The notes under the pieces were generated by a model. It did no database searches and had not been told where the DNA came from. It was given only the letters and a program-made list of their open reading frames with translations. Positions 15,625 through 25,032 of a stretch of DNA of 34,435 nucleotides are shown one piece after another (position 1 is the stretch's first letter; every line of letters starts with the position of its first letter). Position numbers and translations under genes: made by a program. The stretch is from Bacteroidota bacterium. Its GTDB lineage: Bacteria; Bacteroidota; Bacteroidia; JABDFU01. The stretch lies in NCBI GenBank assembly GCA_016183775.1, contig JACPDY010000019.1, positions 1-34,435 on the forward strand. The letters are read 5' to 3'.

Positions 15625-18600
15625 TCAGGGTGCGGTGAGGTTAATGTTTACACTACACCCGTTTTTGTCAGTAATATTTATAGTATACGATCCGGGACAT
15701 AACTGGTTTCTATACCTGTTAACAATTCCGCCTGAGGCTGGCCAGGAGTAGGAGTAGGGGTTTGTTCCGCCGGTGGCGGTTACCATTAACCATTCTTTAC
15801 AGCTACAGCCTGCGCAATTGGCTGTGCCTTTTGTAAATTGTCCGGACAAGGAGGGTGGAGCAGCTATTGTAACAGACGAAGTTCCTGTACAACCTTTGTT
15901 ATCTGTTACAGTAACCGAATAGATTCCTGCACTTAAACCTGAAACCTGGAACCCCGAACCCGGAACCACATTGCTCCAATTATAGGTGAAAGGAGCTGTA
16001 CCGCTGTTTCCTGTTGCAGTAGCTGAACCGTTTGTTCCACCATTGCAGGTAATATTTGATGGTGTCACTATAACTGAAACAGCAGGATTAACAGTAACCA
16101 CTATTGTAGTTGATCCGGTACACCCCCCATTGTTTGCTGTTAGAGTGTAAGTAGTGTTGCTAGTAGGGCTTACTGTTATTGCTGTTGTTGTTGCTCCCGT
16201 GCTCCACACATACGTACCGCCTCCGTTGGCTGTAAGTATTGTATTACTACCATTGCAAATGGTGGTTATACCACTGATGCCAGGTGTTACGCTTCCGCTA
16301 CCAGCTATCATTGTATAAGTGGCTTGTAAAGTATCATTACAATTCATATAAGCGGTTACGGTATAAGTTCCTGCACATAAACCGGTAACTGTATTGGTGG
16401 TGCTAGCAACATTCATCGTACTGCTGCCATTACTCCATACATAGCTGTAATTGGGATTACCACAACTCACATTTATTGTTGCACTACCATTGCAAGAGCA
16501 AGACGGATTGTTTTGAGATTGAATGAAGGAAGGAAAAATAGGTGAAAATTTACCAACAAAAGCGTCATCTCCGGTACCTCCTCCTTGATATACACCATCA
16601 AAATAAGCGCCGCCGCCCGGATCTTTTACTACTCCTCCAGGTAGCTGATATTCTCCTATAATAAAAAGATTCCTGTTCTGGTCAACAGCCAGATCTTCTC
16701 CCCATCCATACCCTTTTAATGAAACGCACCAATTAAATACCCTGTTGACATTAAACCAAGCTATAAACGGCACTTGGCAATTACTTCCACTCTTATCGTT
16801 TGCATAAAACGAACCACAGCCGGCATCTTTATACGGAAAGCCAGTTGTACATCCTCTACCAGTAATATACAAATTATCACAGTTATCAATGACTGCTCCC
16901 ATGAGACCAGTGCCTCTGCCATCGCCTCCAGACCCCCCAAAAAATGTTGCCCATACTTGTGCACCGGTGGGATCAAATTCAGATATAAATATATCATCCC
17001 CACCTGCTGAACCAATAATGTTATCAAAATATGCTCCTCCACCCGGATTAACTAATGGAAAACCATTGCTAGTGGTTCCAACAACAAAAAGATGATCCGA
17101 ACTATTCATAGCTAATACATCTGCCCAGCTATTTCCTGTTCCTCCCAGGTAAGTGCTCCATAGCAACTGGCCGGTTGTAGAAAATTCGGTTAAATAACAT
17201 GCCGCTAAAAATGTGTTTGAAGTTTTTACAGATTGGTTGTAAGCTCCAAGTTTATTTTTTATTGGCATATCGGATGACCGGGTAAAACCTGAAACAAAAA
17301 CATATCCATTGCTATTGGTAATTACACTTTGAGCCCTTTCAACTTCGGTTCCACCGAAATAAGTTGACCATTTAAGTTGCAATGAGGAATCAAATTTCAT
17401 AATAAAAGCATCATTTCCTTTATCAGTCTGTAAGTAGGAACCAGCATTTATTCCTAATAGAGGCAATGTTCCATTTAAAAAAGATAAAGACCCTGTTACT
17501 GTTAAGCCAACAATATATAAATTATCCATTTTGTCGATATGACCAGAATATGCATAGTATGTTCCTTTCAGATAGGTTCCCCATTGTCTGATGCCGGCAC
17601 TAGAAAATTTCAATACAAATCCCCTCCCTGTGTAAGATGGCTCAAAATAAGAAATCCCACCCGCTGATTGTGTAGGAAAGTCATTACACTCGGTGGTTCC
17701 AATAATAAATATATTTCCCTTGCTGTCAATTTCAATATCTTCTGCCCATTCCGTTTTCGCATCAATTCCGCCATAAAAAGTCGCCCATAATCTTTGCCCG
17801 GTATTACTGAATTTTAAAATAGTTATATCATGCGCTCTTCCTCCAAATGTATTTTTATAATAAGCCCCACCACCCATATCAAGAAGAGGGTAATCAAGAG
17901 ATGCTGTATAACCGCAGACAATAATATTGCCATTGCTATCAGTCGATATTCCATTAAAACCATCTAAATCATTACCAGTATAAAGGGTCAACCAGTCCAG
18001 TGCGGGATCAATAACAAGATTTTGCTTCAAGTCATACGATCCTAAATCAAATAAAATTTCCTTTGAAAAATTCTCTTGTGAATCTCCTTCTCTGGTTTTT
18101 ATTTCATATTTTGAAGAGATTATTGTTTTCTTTTCCTCTTCATAACATATCAGCTCTCCTTCATTCAGATTACCAAGTGGAGTAACTATATTTATAAATC
18201 TTCCATTTCCCGACTTCAATTTCCCATTTCCTTTATAAAGAAGTCTTATCATTTTCGGATCTGCTCCAGGCCGGACAATAAAATCCTGTTTAATCAAAGG
18301 CGGACTCTCATTTGAATGTTGTTTTATATATAACACCCAATCTATTCCGGGATATATATTTGTGAATGTAATTTTTTCATAAGTCTTTACATCGAAAATG
18401 CCTTGTGGAAAATAACCGGTATAATAATCTATTCTGCCCGTTTCAATGAGAGCACCCTTAACAATTTTATCCTTACTAATGGAGGCTCCTTCAAGTTCCA
18501 TATCTATTATACTAATTTCCATTCTTCGCTTTTTTCTATCACCCGGGAGTTGAATAGCATTGTTGCATATATCTTCCTCTTCTTTTTCCTCTCTTTTCGT

Positions 18601-18975
18601 AAATGCATATCTGAGTCCTGTGTTTGTTATAAAAATATTTAACCCTTTAAAGGTTAAACTGTATAAAACATTATTTGCTATTTCTCCTTTACTATTCAAA
18701 AGCTGGCCCTTGTTTTCAATAAAACCAACCGGGAGCTGGCGATTTTGCTGTTCCAGTTCTGATAAATTAACATTATCAGTTGTTCTGTTTTGTTTTATGC
18801 TAACATAGGCATTGACAGAAGAAGCTTCTTCCGACTGTGCCATTAAGCAATTAAAAGAAGAAAAAAACAGCAGCGAAAAAAGAAGGAGCCAAGATTCAAT
18901 TTTCTTTTCAATTCCTGAAATAGCCGAACCGAACTGGCTATTTATCTTTTTTGTTACATTGTATAATTTCGCCAT
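15625..18975 (-). CDS. Exported SBBP propeller / SprB-repeat protein 4
   Basis: The protein has 1116 residues. The N-terminus is long: about 28 mostly polar and charged residues precede the hydrophobic stretch (WLLLFSLLFFSSF) and a likely cleavage after MAQ near residue 47. No better Met start is visible. The DUF7948-like domain (about 80-322) has FIENKGQ; seven irregular blades (WATFYGG, WSTYFGG, WSTYLGG and weaker ones, about 323-800) follow. SprB-type repeats lead to the shared module (about 1043-1116) with ANCAGCSCKEW, QLCPG and NLTAP. PASGGIVNRY replaces the usual PDGYVNRY. Unlike its paralogues it has no divergent helical gene next to it; a three-gene minus-strand block starts 272 bp upstream. 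A 72-base stretch (15805-15876) is identical to the exported gene at 33111. Confidence 0.88.
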   Translation of the reverse strand: MAKLYNVTKKINSQFGSAISGIEKKIESWLLLFSLLFFSSFNCLMAQSEEASSVNAYVSIKQNRTTDNVNLSELEQQNRQLPVGFIENKGQLLNSKGEIANNVLYSLTFKGLNIFITNTGLRYAFTKREEKEEEDICNNAIQLPGDRKKRRMEISIIDMELEGASISKDKIVKGALIETGRIDYYTGYFPQGIFDVKTYEKITFTNIYPGIDWVLYIKQHSNESPPLIKQDFIVRPGADPKMIRLLYKGNGKLKSGNGRFINIVTPLGNLNEGELICYEEEKKTIISSKYEIKTREGDSQENFSKEILFDLGSYDLKQNLVIDPALDWLTLYTGNDLDGFNGISTDSNGNIIVCGYTASLDYPLLDMGGGAYYKNTFGGRAHDITILKFSNTGQRLWATFYGGIDAKTEWAEDIEIDSKGNIFIIGTTECNDFPTQSAGGISYFEPSYTGRGFVLKFSSAGIRQWGTYLKGTYYAYSGHIDKMDNLYIVGLTVTGSLSFLNGTLPLLGINAGSYLQTDKGNDAFIMKFDSSLQLKWSTYFGGTEVERAQSVITNSNGYVFVSGFTRSSDMPIKNKLGAYNQSVKTSNTFLAACYLTEFSTTGQLLWSTYLGGTGNSWADVLAMNSSDHLFVVGTTSNGFPLVNPGGGAYFDNIIGSAGGDDIFISEFDPTGAQVWATFFGGSGGDGRGTGLMGAVIDNCDNLYITGRGCTTGFPYKDAGCGSFYANDKSGSNCQVPFIAWFNVNRVFNWCVSLKGYGWGEDLAVDQNRNLFIIGEYQLPGGVVKDPGGGAYFDGVYQGGGTGDDAFVGKFSPIFPSFIQSQNNPSCSCNGSATINVSCGNPNYSYVWSNGSSTMNVASTTNTVTGLCAGTYTVTAYMNCNDTLQATYTMIAGSGSVTPGISGITTICNGSNTILTANGGGTYVWSTGATTTAITVSPTSNTTYTLTANNGGCTGSTTIVVTVNPAVSVIVTPSNITCNGGTNGSATATGNSGTAPFTYNWSNVVPGSGFQVSGLSAGIYSVTVTDNKGCTGTSSVTIAAPPSLSGQFTKGTANCAGCSCKEWLMVTATGGTNPYSYSWPASGGIVNRYRNQLCPGSYTINITDKNGCSVNINLTAP

Positions 18976-19247
18976 CTTTTTTTAATTTTAATTATCCTGT
19001 CAATAACATCCTGTGGTATAGCTGAGTTAAATTGTATAGTAGTAAATGTCTTTTTTAAAAGAAACAGATGTCAATCCAATTATTACGGGTTTCTTAGAAT
19101 AGCAAATCAAATAGTCTATGATGAAAACCTGGAAGCTGTTCAAAAAGTGACTATAGATGCCTCGTTTAAACAATCAAATGTTTCAATAAGACATTTATCA
19201 TCATTTCTTTATTAGACAAACATTAAATTACAAGCACTCATTTTTTA
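18976..19247. other. Gap where a divergent helical gene would be expected
   Basis: The other exported genes are faced by a helical gene about 200 bp away; here there is none. On the plus strand a frame stays open from before 19030 to a stop at 19213-19215. Its tail reads NYYGFLRIANQIVYDENLEA, then VQKVTIDASFKQSNVSIRHL. It has no ATG start and does not resemble the N- or C-terminal signatures of the helical family. It may be a decayed gene end or chance. I see no clear promoter for the exported gene here. Confidence 0.3.
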
Positions 19248-20306
19248 CTATTCTTTTATAAATTTTTGTGCCTGGTTTTTATCATTGGTATTAAATTTTA
19301 TAAAATAAACTCCAGCTGGTATTGATTCAATGTTAATCTCCGTTTTGGTCCCTTTTGGCAGTTTTTCTGTATATACATTTTGTCCCAGAATATTTATTAT
19401 TTCTATACTTCCATTTTCTGTTATAACCTTATCAAATTGAATGGAGATGAATTCACCAGCAGGATTAGGATAAAGACTAATTTGATTTTGGTATTGATCT
19501 GAATTATTTATTCCTGAAATGGCACAATAGTTTTGACAGAAACAATAAGTGACATTTGTTCCTACGGTTCCGCTTTGCGAATCAAATCCGGATGTGGGGT
19601 TACCTGTATCGCACATATCCAGCTTACCGGTAACTCCATAAATCCCAAGATTTGATGTTCCTTGTGCGACTTTAAATCCTCCGCATGAAACGGTTGAGCC
19701 ATTTACAGTTCCACTATTTGACCAGCCGCCTCCTACTGTTATCATCGTTTCAGTATAAAAAACCGAATTCGTGTGGAAAATGGAAAATCCATCTTCAACC
19801 TCCATGCATCCATAATTATCAACTTTACCGGGGTACAATGTATCTCCCAGACTAAAACCACCGCGAACCAGTATTTTTCCTGAAGAGGTATTGTTCAAAT
19901 ATCCATTAGTTATTACAGAAAATCCCTTGATGTTTATTTGTCCCCAATTATTTAAGGTATCCATATTGAAAACATTTAGACCATTAACAGATTTATAATT
20001 ATTGAAGATTCCCCGGTTTTCTATACCAGAAGCATCAATCTCGCCATAGTTATTTAATTCTCCCCCTCCCTGTATCTCAATACCGCTATTAATTATACCC
20101 TCATTGCATAATGTACCACCGGAATTTATAATTATTCCACCATTAATAACAATGGAAGGTGCAATGCAAACAGTTTGTCCTGAACTTACAATTATACCCG
20201 TTGATGTATTAGAAGTTATGGTGCTGGTACACCCCGTGCATTGTCCATAAATTAGATTTTGCGTTATAAGAAAGAAATTAAGGATGAGAATTTTTTTTGC
20301 TTTCAT
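19248..20306 (-). CDS. Secreted repeat protein with T9SS type A sorting domain
   Basis: The protein has 352 residues. A signal peptide (about 1-21, ending IYGQ) is followed by a Cys-containing start. Residues about 40-190 are a run of short Gly/Asn/Ile-rich turns such as 'GGIIINSGGTLCNEG', 'GELNNYGEIDASG' and 'DTLNNWGQINIKG', typical of a small right-handed beta-helix or solenoid. Cysteines near 235 and 255 may be disulphide-bonded. The last ~75 residues are a clear type A sorting domain: LYPNPAGEFISIQF, ILGQNVY and PAGVYFIKF, ending KFIKE. The T9SS would export it and link it to the cell surface or release it. It is the last gene of a three-gene minus-strand group, 52 bp after the lyase-like gene. 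Substrate or partner unknown. Confidence 0.85.
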   Translation of the reverse strand: MKAKKILILNFFLITQNLIYGQCTGCTSTITSNTSTGIIVSSGQTVCIAPSIVINGGIIINSGGTLCNEGIINSGIEIQGGGELNNYGEIDASGIENRGIFNNYKSVNGLNVFNMDTLNNWGQINIKGFSVITNGYLNNTSSGKILVRGGFSLGDTLYPGKVDNYGCMEVEDGFSIFHTNSVFYTETMITVGGGWSNSGTVNGSTVSCGGFKVAQGTSNLGIYGVTGKLDMCDTGNPTSGFDSQSGTVGTNVTYCFCQNYCAISGINNSDQYQNQISLYPNPAGEFISIQFDKVITENGSIEIINILGQNVYTEKLPKGTKTEINIESIPAGVYFIKFNTNDKNQAQKFIKE

Positions 20307-20358
20307 ATTTTTTGATTTTTGTTTATAGTTTGTTTAACTATTAAGAGTTGGTATTCAA

Positions 20359-22221
20359 TTATCTCTCAATTACTATTTTTCCATTTTGTATTTTATTGTT
20401 ATCATCAATAAGTTTTATAAAGTATAATCCATTAGAAAGATTACCTGTATTAAGATGAACAATATGTTCACCTGCCGGATAATTTTCTTGTTCAGCAATC
20501 GATTCAGCTTCCTGTCCTAAAACATTAAAAAGTTTAATAGTTAGATTTGCGGCTTCCGGCATTTCGAATTTGATATTGACTTCATTTTGAGCCGGGTTAG
20601 GATAAATATGAAATGAATTTTCATTTGCCACTAACTCATCAATGCGTGTGTTGATACCCCGTCTGGGTCCAATATATTTCCTTGCAATAACTACAGCGTT
20701 CATTCTGTAATTCATATTTACCTCAACAGGATCTACACCTCCATGATACCAATTGAGCCAGAAACCCTGAATACCCATTTCAGGATGGCGTCTCCAGCGG
20801 AAATTATTTCTTTCATAAGTTAAAACTCCATCCACCCAAACTTTATAAACCCCATCGAAGTTGGCTGTACCATTTCCTAAGGTATCATATGGACCGCTGA
20901 TAGAATTTACTTTTATATAATGCTCAATACAATACCATTTCTCTTTACTCAGAACAGTTCCATTCCATTTTATACCTTCTCCAAAAGGTCCCACCTGATC
21001 CAGGTGATACATGTATCCACCTACCCAGAACAAATCATCATATGGATTTCCGTCACCAAATTTTTTTCCTCCATGGCCACGTTCTGAGCATCCCTGATAT
21101 TCCCAACGATTATTTTTCCATTTTTTTAAACCGGTACCCGGACTTCCTCCATTTCCGGTAGTGGCTTGCCAATATCCTCCCTGTGCAGGGTTCCACCAAC
21201 CCATGCGAAGATCAAATCCCGGCATTTTATTAGCATCAACAGTAGATCCCCAGTTCTTCTCCAGGTAAACATAATACCTTGCGTAAAGTTCTGTTTCTAC
21301 CTTATCAGGAGTTCCATCAGCTTTTCCCCTGATCACATTGCGTTCGTACGAGCAACTGGATAATGATCCCACCGGAAAATCACCACGATAGTAAGTTGAT
21401 TGAGTGACAGGATCATATACCTGTGAATAGTTACCACTAGGACCACCTGAATTCCAAACGCTTTTACTTAAATCTGAAAAGTCCGCAGCAAATACAACAT
21501 TAGCATCTTGGTTAATATTTTTGTCCAAAGGATATTTTTGAGCGATTCCCATTATTGGGATTTTTCCATCTCCTCCATCCTTATAAGCGGGAGGATTGGC
21601 TTCCATTATATTGATCACTCCTGCAGTTTTTAAAAGTGTACAGTTTAATGTTAATATAGCGCTTGTTACTTTGGTCCCCTGAACACCTGATAAATCAAAT
21701 TGAACAATGGCAAACCAGGAGTCTCTTGATACACTAAATTTATCTCTGGTATCATAAACGGCAGAAGCTGTTGACCAATTTGCATTGGCGGAACAGGGAG
21801 GATTAAAAGTTCCTTTTTCAGTTTTAATTGTTAGTTTGGGACGATTTGCAACAGTGCTGCAGGTTCTTCCATCAAAAATAGTAGTATTGATCATTTTAGA
21901 TTGCAGATAAAATCCCCTGTTTAAGCCATTAGTGAGCCATCGCGCTACAAGCGTATCAACTTTAAAATTCACCCGACCGGTGGCTGAAACTGTTGTTGAG
22001 GTATATGGTATTGTACCTTGAGGTGTTTGTTTCGCATCCATCCAATCGCCTGTTACCGGGTTAACCCAGGGGAGTTCGAGTTTTACACTCCAGAAATTTT
22101 TTGTGGGTCCGCTTCCTCCATCCCAGCTTTTATAGTGTTGTCCACTTACTTTTAATGTTATAGTCATTATCGTGACTATAAATAGCATTGCTATGCTGTT
22201 TTTTAGAAGTGTCGCTTTCAT
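20359..22221 (-). CDS. Secreted polysaccharide-lyase-like protein with T9SS tail
   Basis: The protein has 620 residues, with a signal peptide at about 1-28 (ending VSGQ). Residues about 60-210 resemble a DNRLRE-type beta-sandwich (FKVDTLVARWLTNGLNRGFY, FAIVQFDLSGVQGTKVTSAI). Residues about 240-525 resemble the jelly-roll fold of alginate/glucuronan lyases of the PL14 type. Seen there are a strand with YARYYVYLEKNW, KMPGF, an aromatic Gly-rich stretch, GYMYHLDQ, KEKWYCIEHYIKVN, DGVYKVWVDG and FWLNWYHGG. The tail (about 540-620) is a T9SS type A domain with IYPNPAQNEVNIKF and NGLYFIKL. I cannot assign catalytic residues, so enzyme activity and substrate are open; a non-enzymatic glycan-binding role is possible. 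It lies 11 bp after the kelch gene, so they are very likely co-transcribed. Confidence 0.75.
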   Translation of the reverse strand: MKATLLKNSIAMLFIVTIMTITLKVSGQHYKSWDGGSGPTKNFWSVKLELPWVNPVTGDWMDAKQTPQGTIPYTSTTVSATGRVNFKVDTLVARWLTNGLNRGFYLQSKMINTTIFDGRTCSTVANRPKLTIKTEKGTFNPPCSANANWSTASAVYDTRDKFSVSRDSWFAIVQFDLSGVQGTKVTSAILTLNCTLLKTAGVINIMEANPPAYKDGGDGKIPIMGIAQKYPLDKNINQDANVVFAADFSDLSKSVWNSGGPSGNYSQVYDPVTQSTYYRGDFPVGSLSSCSYERNVIRGKADGTPDKVETELYARYYVYLEKNWGSTVDANKMPGFDLRMGWWNPAQGGYWQATTGNGGSPGTGLKKWKNNRWEYQGCSERGHGGKKFGDGNPYDDLFWVGGYMYHLDQVGPFGEGIKWNGTVLSKEKWYCIEHYIKVNSISGPYDTLGNGTANFDGVYKVWVDGVLTYERNNFRWRRHPEMGIQGFWLNWYHGGVDPVEVNMNYRMNAVVIARKYIGPRRGINTRIDELVANENSFHIYPNPAQNEVNIKFEMPEAANLTIKLFNVLGQEAESIAEQENYPAGEHIVHLNTGNLSNGLYFIKLIDDNNKIQNGKIVIER

Positions 22222-22232
22222 ATGTTTGGAGA

Positions 22233-24755
22233 TTAATAGTTTAAATAATTAATTTTTGCAGTGTAAATTTTTTCTTCCGTAATTAACCGAACAATATATA
22301 ATCCATCATCCAGGTTCTCCGCCTTAAATTGAACCTGGGCATCCTTCAATGAAGAAGTTAAATCCGCAACGAGTTTTCCTTGAATGTCAAATACCTGGAG
22401 TGTTGCGTTTTTGTAATTGATCGATGATGGCATATGAATAGTTGTAACTGAATTAAATGGATTAGGTGAAACGGCTAATGACCGGAGATCAATTGAATTT
22501 TCTTCGGTTGTTATAATAATATTTCCCAACCGGGTTGCATGTATTTCACTTCTTCCACCGGAATGCCAGATAATTTTTCGCTTGGGGTCATACATAAGAC
22601 CGGTGCTGATCCATTTGTTTTTTGCGCAATCGTATGCCAGGTTACCTCCAGGTTTTTGAATTTGATAAAGAATAATATCAAGATCAGGTATATAAACCGA
22701 CTCGCGGTAGAGGTCGCTACCCGTTGCCAGTGTGGAATCCGAAGGGTAAAGTCTGGTTACCTTGCCACTGGAGAAAACATATTCATAGATTTGTGCTATC
22801 TCAGAAGTTTTTCCCTTTACAGCTATAATGCGATCACGTTTAGAATCATAAACAACGCCGCTTTGATCAGCATAAAAAAGAGGCAGTATTCCCGTTTGTG
22901 GCAGTTGTTTCCATTTCAGACTATCGCCTGAAAAAAGATAGCTACTATTGTTGAACTGCCCATAAACACCTTTTGGGGTTGAACAAAGCCCTGCATTATA
23001 TCCGCCTCCATAACCACCGGAAGGGCCATGAATGTGTATGTTTTTGATCCAATCCGTTCTATCAGGATCATAGAGGTAAGTATGAGTTCCTTGAACATAA
23101 ACTATTTTGCGGATTTTCACATCATAAGCATACGCCTTAACAGTATGCGTGGGCATAAAAGGCCTCCCTCCAAATGAGAAAGGCCCGGGACTGGGATTCT
23201 CAAATGCATTGTATTCTATATAAAATTCAGGCCGATACCCGATAGTATAGCGGTTGTTTGGTATTGAATACTGGGTAACATCGTTTCCGCAATATCCTGA
23301 ATGTCCACCGGAAAATTTAATTATAATATCCCGATCAGTATCCAGTATGGTTGTGCCCCAGGCACGGTCTCCGTCAGGAATTTTAGGGGGACTAAGTTTC
23401 GTCCATGTATTCAAAGGCAAACTGACAAGAAAATTTTCGTTAGCGGTTTTATCCGGCGCAGGAACTCCATTTGTATACCAGGATGGTTCAGTAGAGCCTC
23501 CACGAGTAAGAACAAGATCTGAGGATACACCATATATAGTGGTACCCGATGCATCAATGATTGTAGGGTTACACGCCATTCTATAAGTATGATATGCGTA
23601 AATACTATTACTTATTTTTACAGAATCAGCAAGAGCGATAAGTGTATCTCCCGAATTTACTGCACACAATCCGCTCATAGTGGGATTAGCTAGGGGGTAG
23701 GTAGGTATAATTTCAGTCGTACCCAATCGCTTTACAAGAGCCCATATATTTGTGTTTGCATTGTAAGTCCATATTTCAGGTATTGTACCTGTTGTGAAAT
23801 TATATCCACCTACCATCACTACCTTATGACTTTTAGGCATATATAAGAGAGCATGACCTGCACGGGGTGTCGGACGTATAGGCGGGTTCTTTTTTGTCCA
23901 GGTACGTGTAACACAATTATAAACCCAGGTTTCATTTGTTAATTGATCACAATGATCACCGCCAAACATTATAATAACCTTATTGTCGGGATCATAAACC
24001 ATAGGGGAATTAATACGAGGAGGAGGTTCAACTGCAAGATTGAGCTTTTTCCATGACTTTGTTGCTGGATTAAATGTCCAGGTTCCCGGAGATCCATTTA
24101 ATTTGTCAGGTCCTACTCCTCCAAAGAGAACGATCTCCTTATTATACCTGTCGTAACATAATGATGCGTTTTTTAGAAAGCGTGCTGCGTTCCCGGTATT
24201 GGGATGCGTATTTACAGAGATCGTATCCCAGATACGTTTAGCAGGGTCATAAGTGAAGGTGGAATTATTAATATAAAAATATATCTTGCCATCAGTGGTA
24301 TTATAACAGAACTGCGAATAGCTTCGTGTGGTAAGCGATGCGCCAAGATTGGGCCGAAGGTAGCCCTCAATATTTTTTAATGCCCAGTAGTTAGTGCCAA
24401 ACACACTTTTTCCTATTTGACCATTGCCTTTTGTATAGCCAATGCTGTCGGCCCACACTCCGTATAGTGAATCATGGGGAAGAGCATTGATCCATCTGCC
24501 GAAACCAGGCTTGAAAGATTGTACACTATAAACAGAATTAACTCCTGATTCAGTTTGAGTGCCCAATGTGAGTACATATTCTTTTGTACCGGAAGAATAG
24601 GTGAAAGCAGGATATCCCCAGTTGCCAATCTGGTTATTGGTTATTTTTACCCATGTGTTCAGTTGAGCAAAAGCAGTATGATTATTCATTAAAACAAATA
24701 ATGTAATAATGAAAATCGTTGCGAATGGATAGTTTGGGTTTAGGTTTTTTTTCAT
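22233..24755 (-). CDS. Secreted kelch-type propeller protein with T9SS tail
   Basis: From the chosen start the protein has 840 residues. A Met 20 codons further upstream (24815) is in frame. I prefer 24755 because it begins directly with a normal signal peptide (MKKN... to AFAQ), and because a good TATATTTG box at 24820-24827 would put transcription start at about the upstream ATG. Kelch-like repeats with paired Gly (VLFGGVGP, IMFGGDHC, VMVGGYNF), each followed by W-T-(F/Y)-N and W, occupy about residues 200-385. A second propeller-like part runs to about 755. The tail (about 765-840) is a T9SS type A domain: VSPNPFNSVTTIHM, VFDIQGKLV, DGLYIVRL. It is the first gene of the three-gene group and probably binds glycan or protein at the surface. 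The function is inferred from fold only. Confidence 0.8.
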   Translation of the reverse strand: MKKNLNPNYPFATIFIITLFVLMNNHTAFAQLNTWVKITNNQIGNWGYPAFTYSSGTKEYVLTLGTQTESGVNSVYSVQSFKPGFGRWINALPHDSLYGVWADSIGYTKGNGQIGKSVFGTNYWALKNIEGYLRPNLGASLTTRSYSQFCYNTTDGKIYFYINNSTFTYDPAKRIWDTISVNTHPNTGNAARFLKNASLCYDRYNKEIVLFGGVGPDKLNGSPGTWTFNPATKSWKKLNLAVEPPPRINSPMVYDPDNKVIIMFGGDHCDQLTNETWVYNCVTRTWTKKNPPIRPTPRAGHALLYMPKSHKVVMVGGYNFTTGTIPEIWTYNANTNIWALVKRLGTTEIIPTYPLANPTMSGLCAVNSGDTLIALADSVKISNSIYAYHTYRMACNPTIIDASGTTIYGVSSDLVLTRGGSTEPSWYTNGVPAPDKTANENFLVSLPLNTWTKLSPPKIPDGDRAWGTTILDTDRDIIIKFSGGHSGYCGNDVTQYSIPNNRYTIGYRPEFYIEYNAFENPSPGPFSFGGRPFMPTHTVKAYAYDVKIRKIVYVQGTHTYLYDPDRTDWIKNIHIHGPSGGYGGGYNAGLCSTPKGVYGQFNNSSYLFSGDSLKWKQLPQTGILPLFYADQSGVVYDSKRDRIIAVKGKTSEIAQIYEYVFSSGKVTRLYPSDSTLATGSDLYRESVYIPDLDIILYQIQKPGGNLAYDCAKNKWISTGLMYDPKRKIIWHSGGRSEIHATRLGNIIITTEENSIDLRSLAVSPNPFNSVTTIHMPSSINYKNATLQVFDIQGKLVADLTSSLKDAQVQFKAENLDDGLYIVRLITEEKIYTAKINYLNY

Positions 24756-24819
24756 GGGGCGCTTTCTAATTATTATTCTTGTTCGGATTCTTTGTAATGC
24801 CTTGTGTTTACTCATTTAT

Positions 24820-24850
24820 CAAATATATGTTCAAAATACAGGCATTGCAA
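24820..24850 (-). promoter_or_regulatory. Candidate promoter of the three-gene T9SS-cargo operon
   Basis: On the minus strand TTG (24848-24850) is followed after 20 bases by TATATTTG (24820-24827), a full match to the Bacteroidota TAnnTTTG box. Transcription would begin around 24815, which fits translation from the ATG at 24753-24755. Confidence 0.55.
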
Positions 24851-24967
24851 TCCAGGTATTGTTCATTTTTAGAATATCAAGCTTTAATTTTTGGCATATA
24901 TTATAAAAAATAAGATAAGGTCTTAGCGAATAATGCCTATTTTATAATAATTTAAGCTGATTTTTAA

Positions 24968-24999
24968 TTTGTTGGAATTAATCTATATGTCTATTTTTA
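24968..24999 (+). promoter_or_regulatory. Candidate promoter of helical gene 4
   Basis: TTTG (24968-24971), 20 bases, then TATTTTTA (24992-24999), 33 bp ahead of the ATG at 25033. The spacing suits the Bacteroidota promoter; the second box differs from TAnnTTTG only at its last base. The same octamer precedes helical gene 3. Confidence 0.5.
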
Positions 25000-25032
25000 G
25001 ATAATCAGTGTTTTAAATTAACCTTATTTAAG

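Noticed and set aside
24756-24815. Upstream ATG of the kelch gene
   Set aside because: It gives a 20-residue Arg/Lys-rich extension before the signal peptide and lies where transcription should start from the TATATTTG box; kept only as an alternative.
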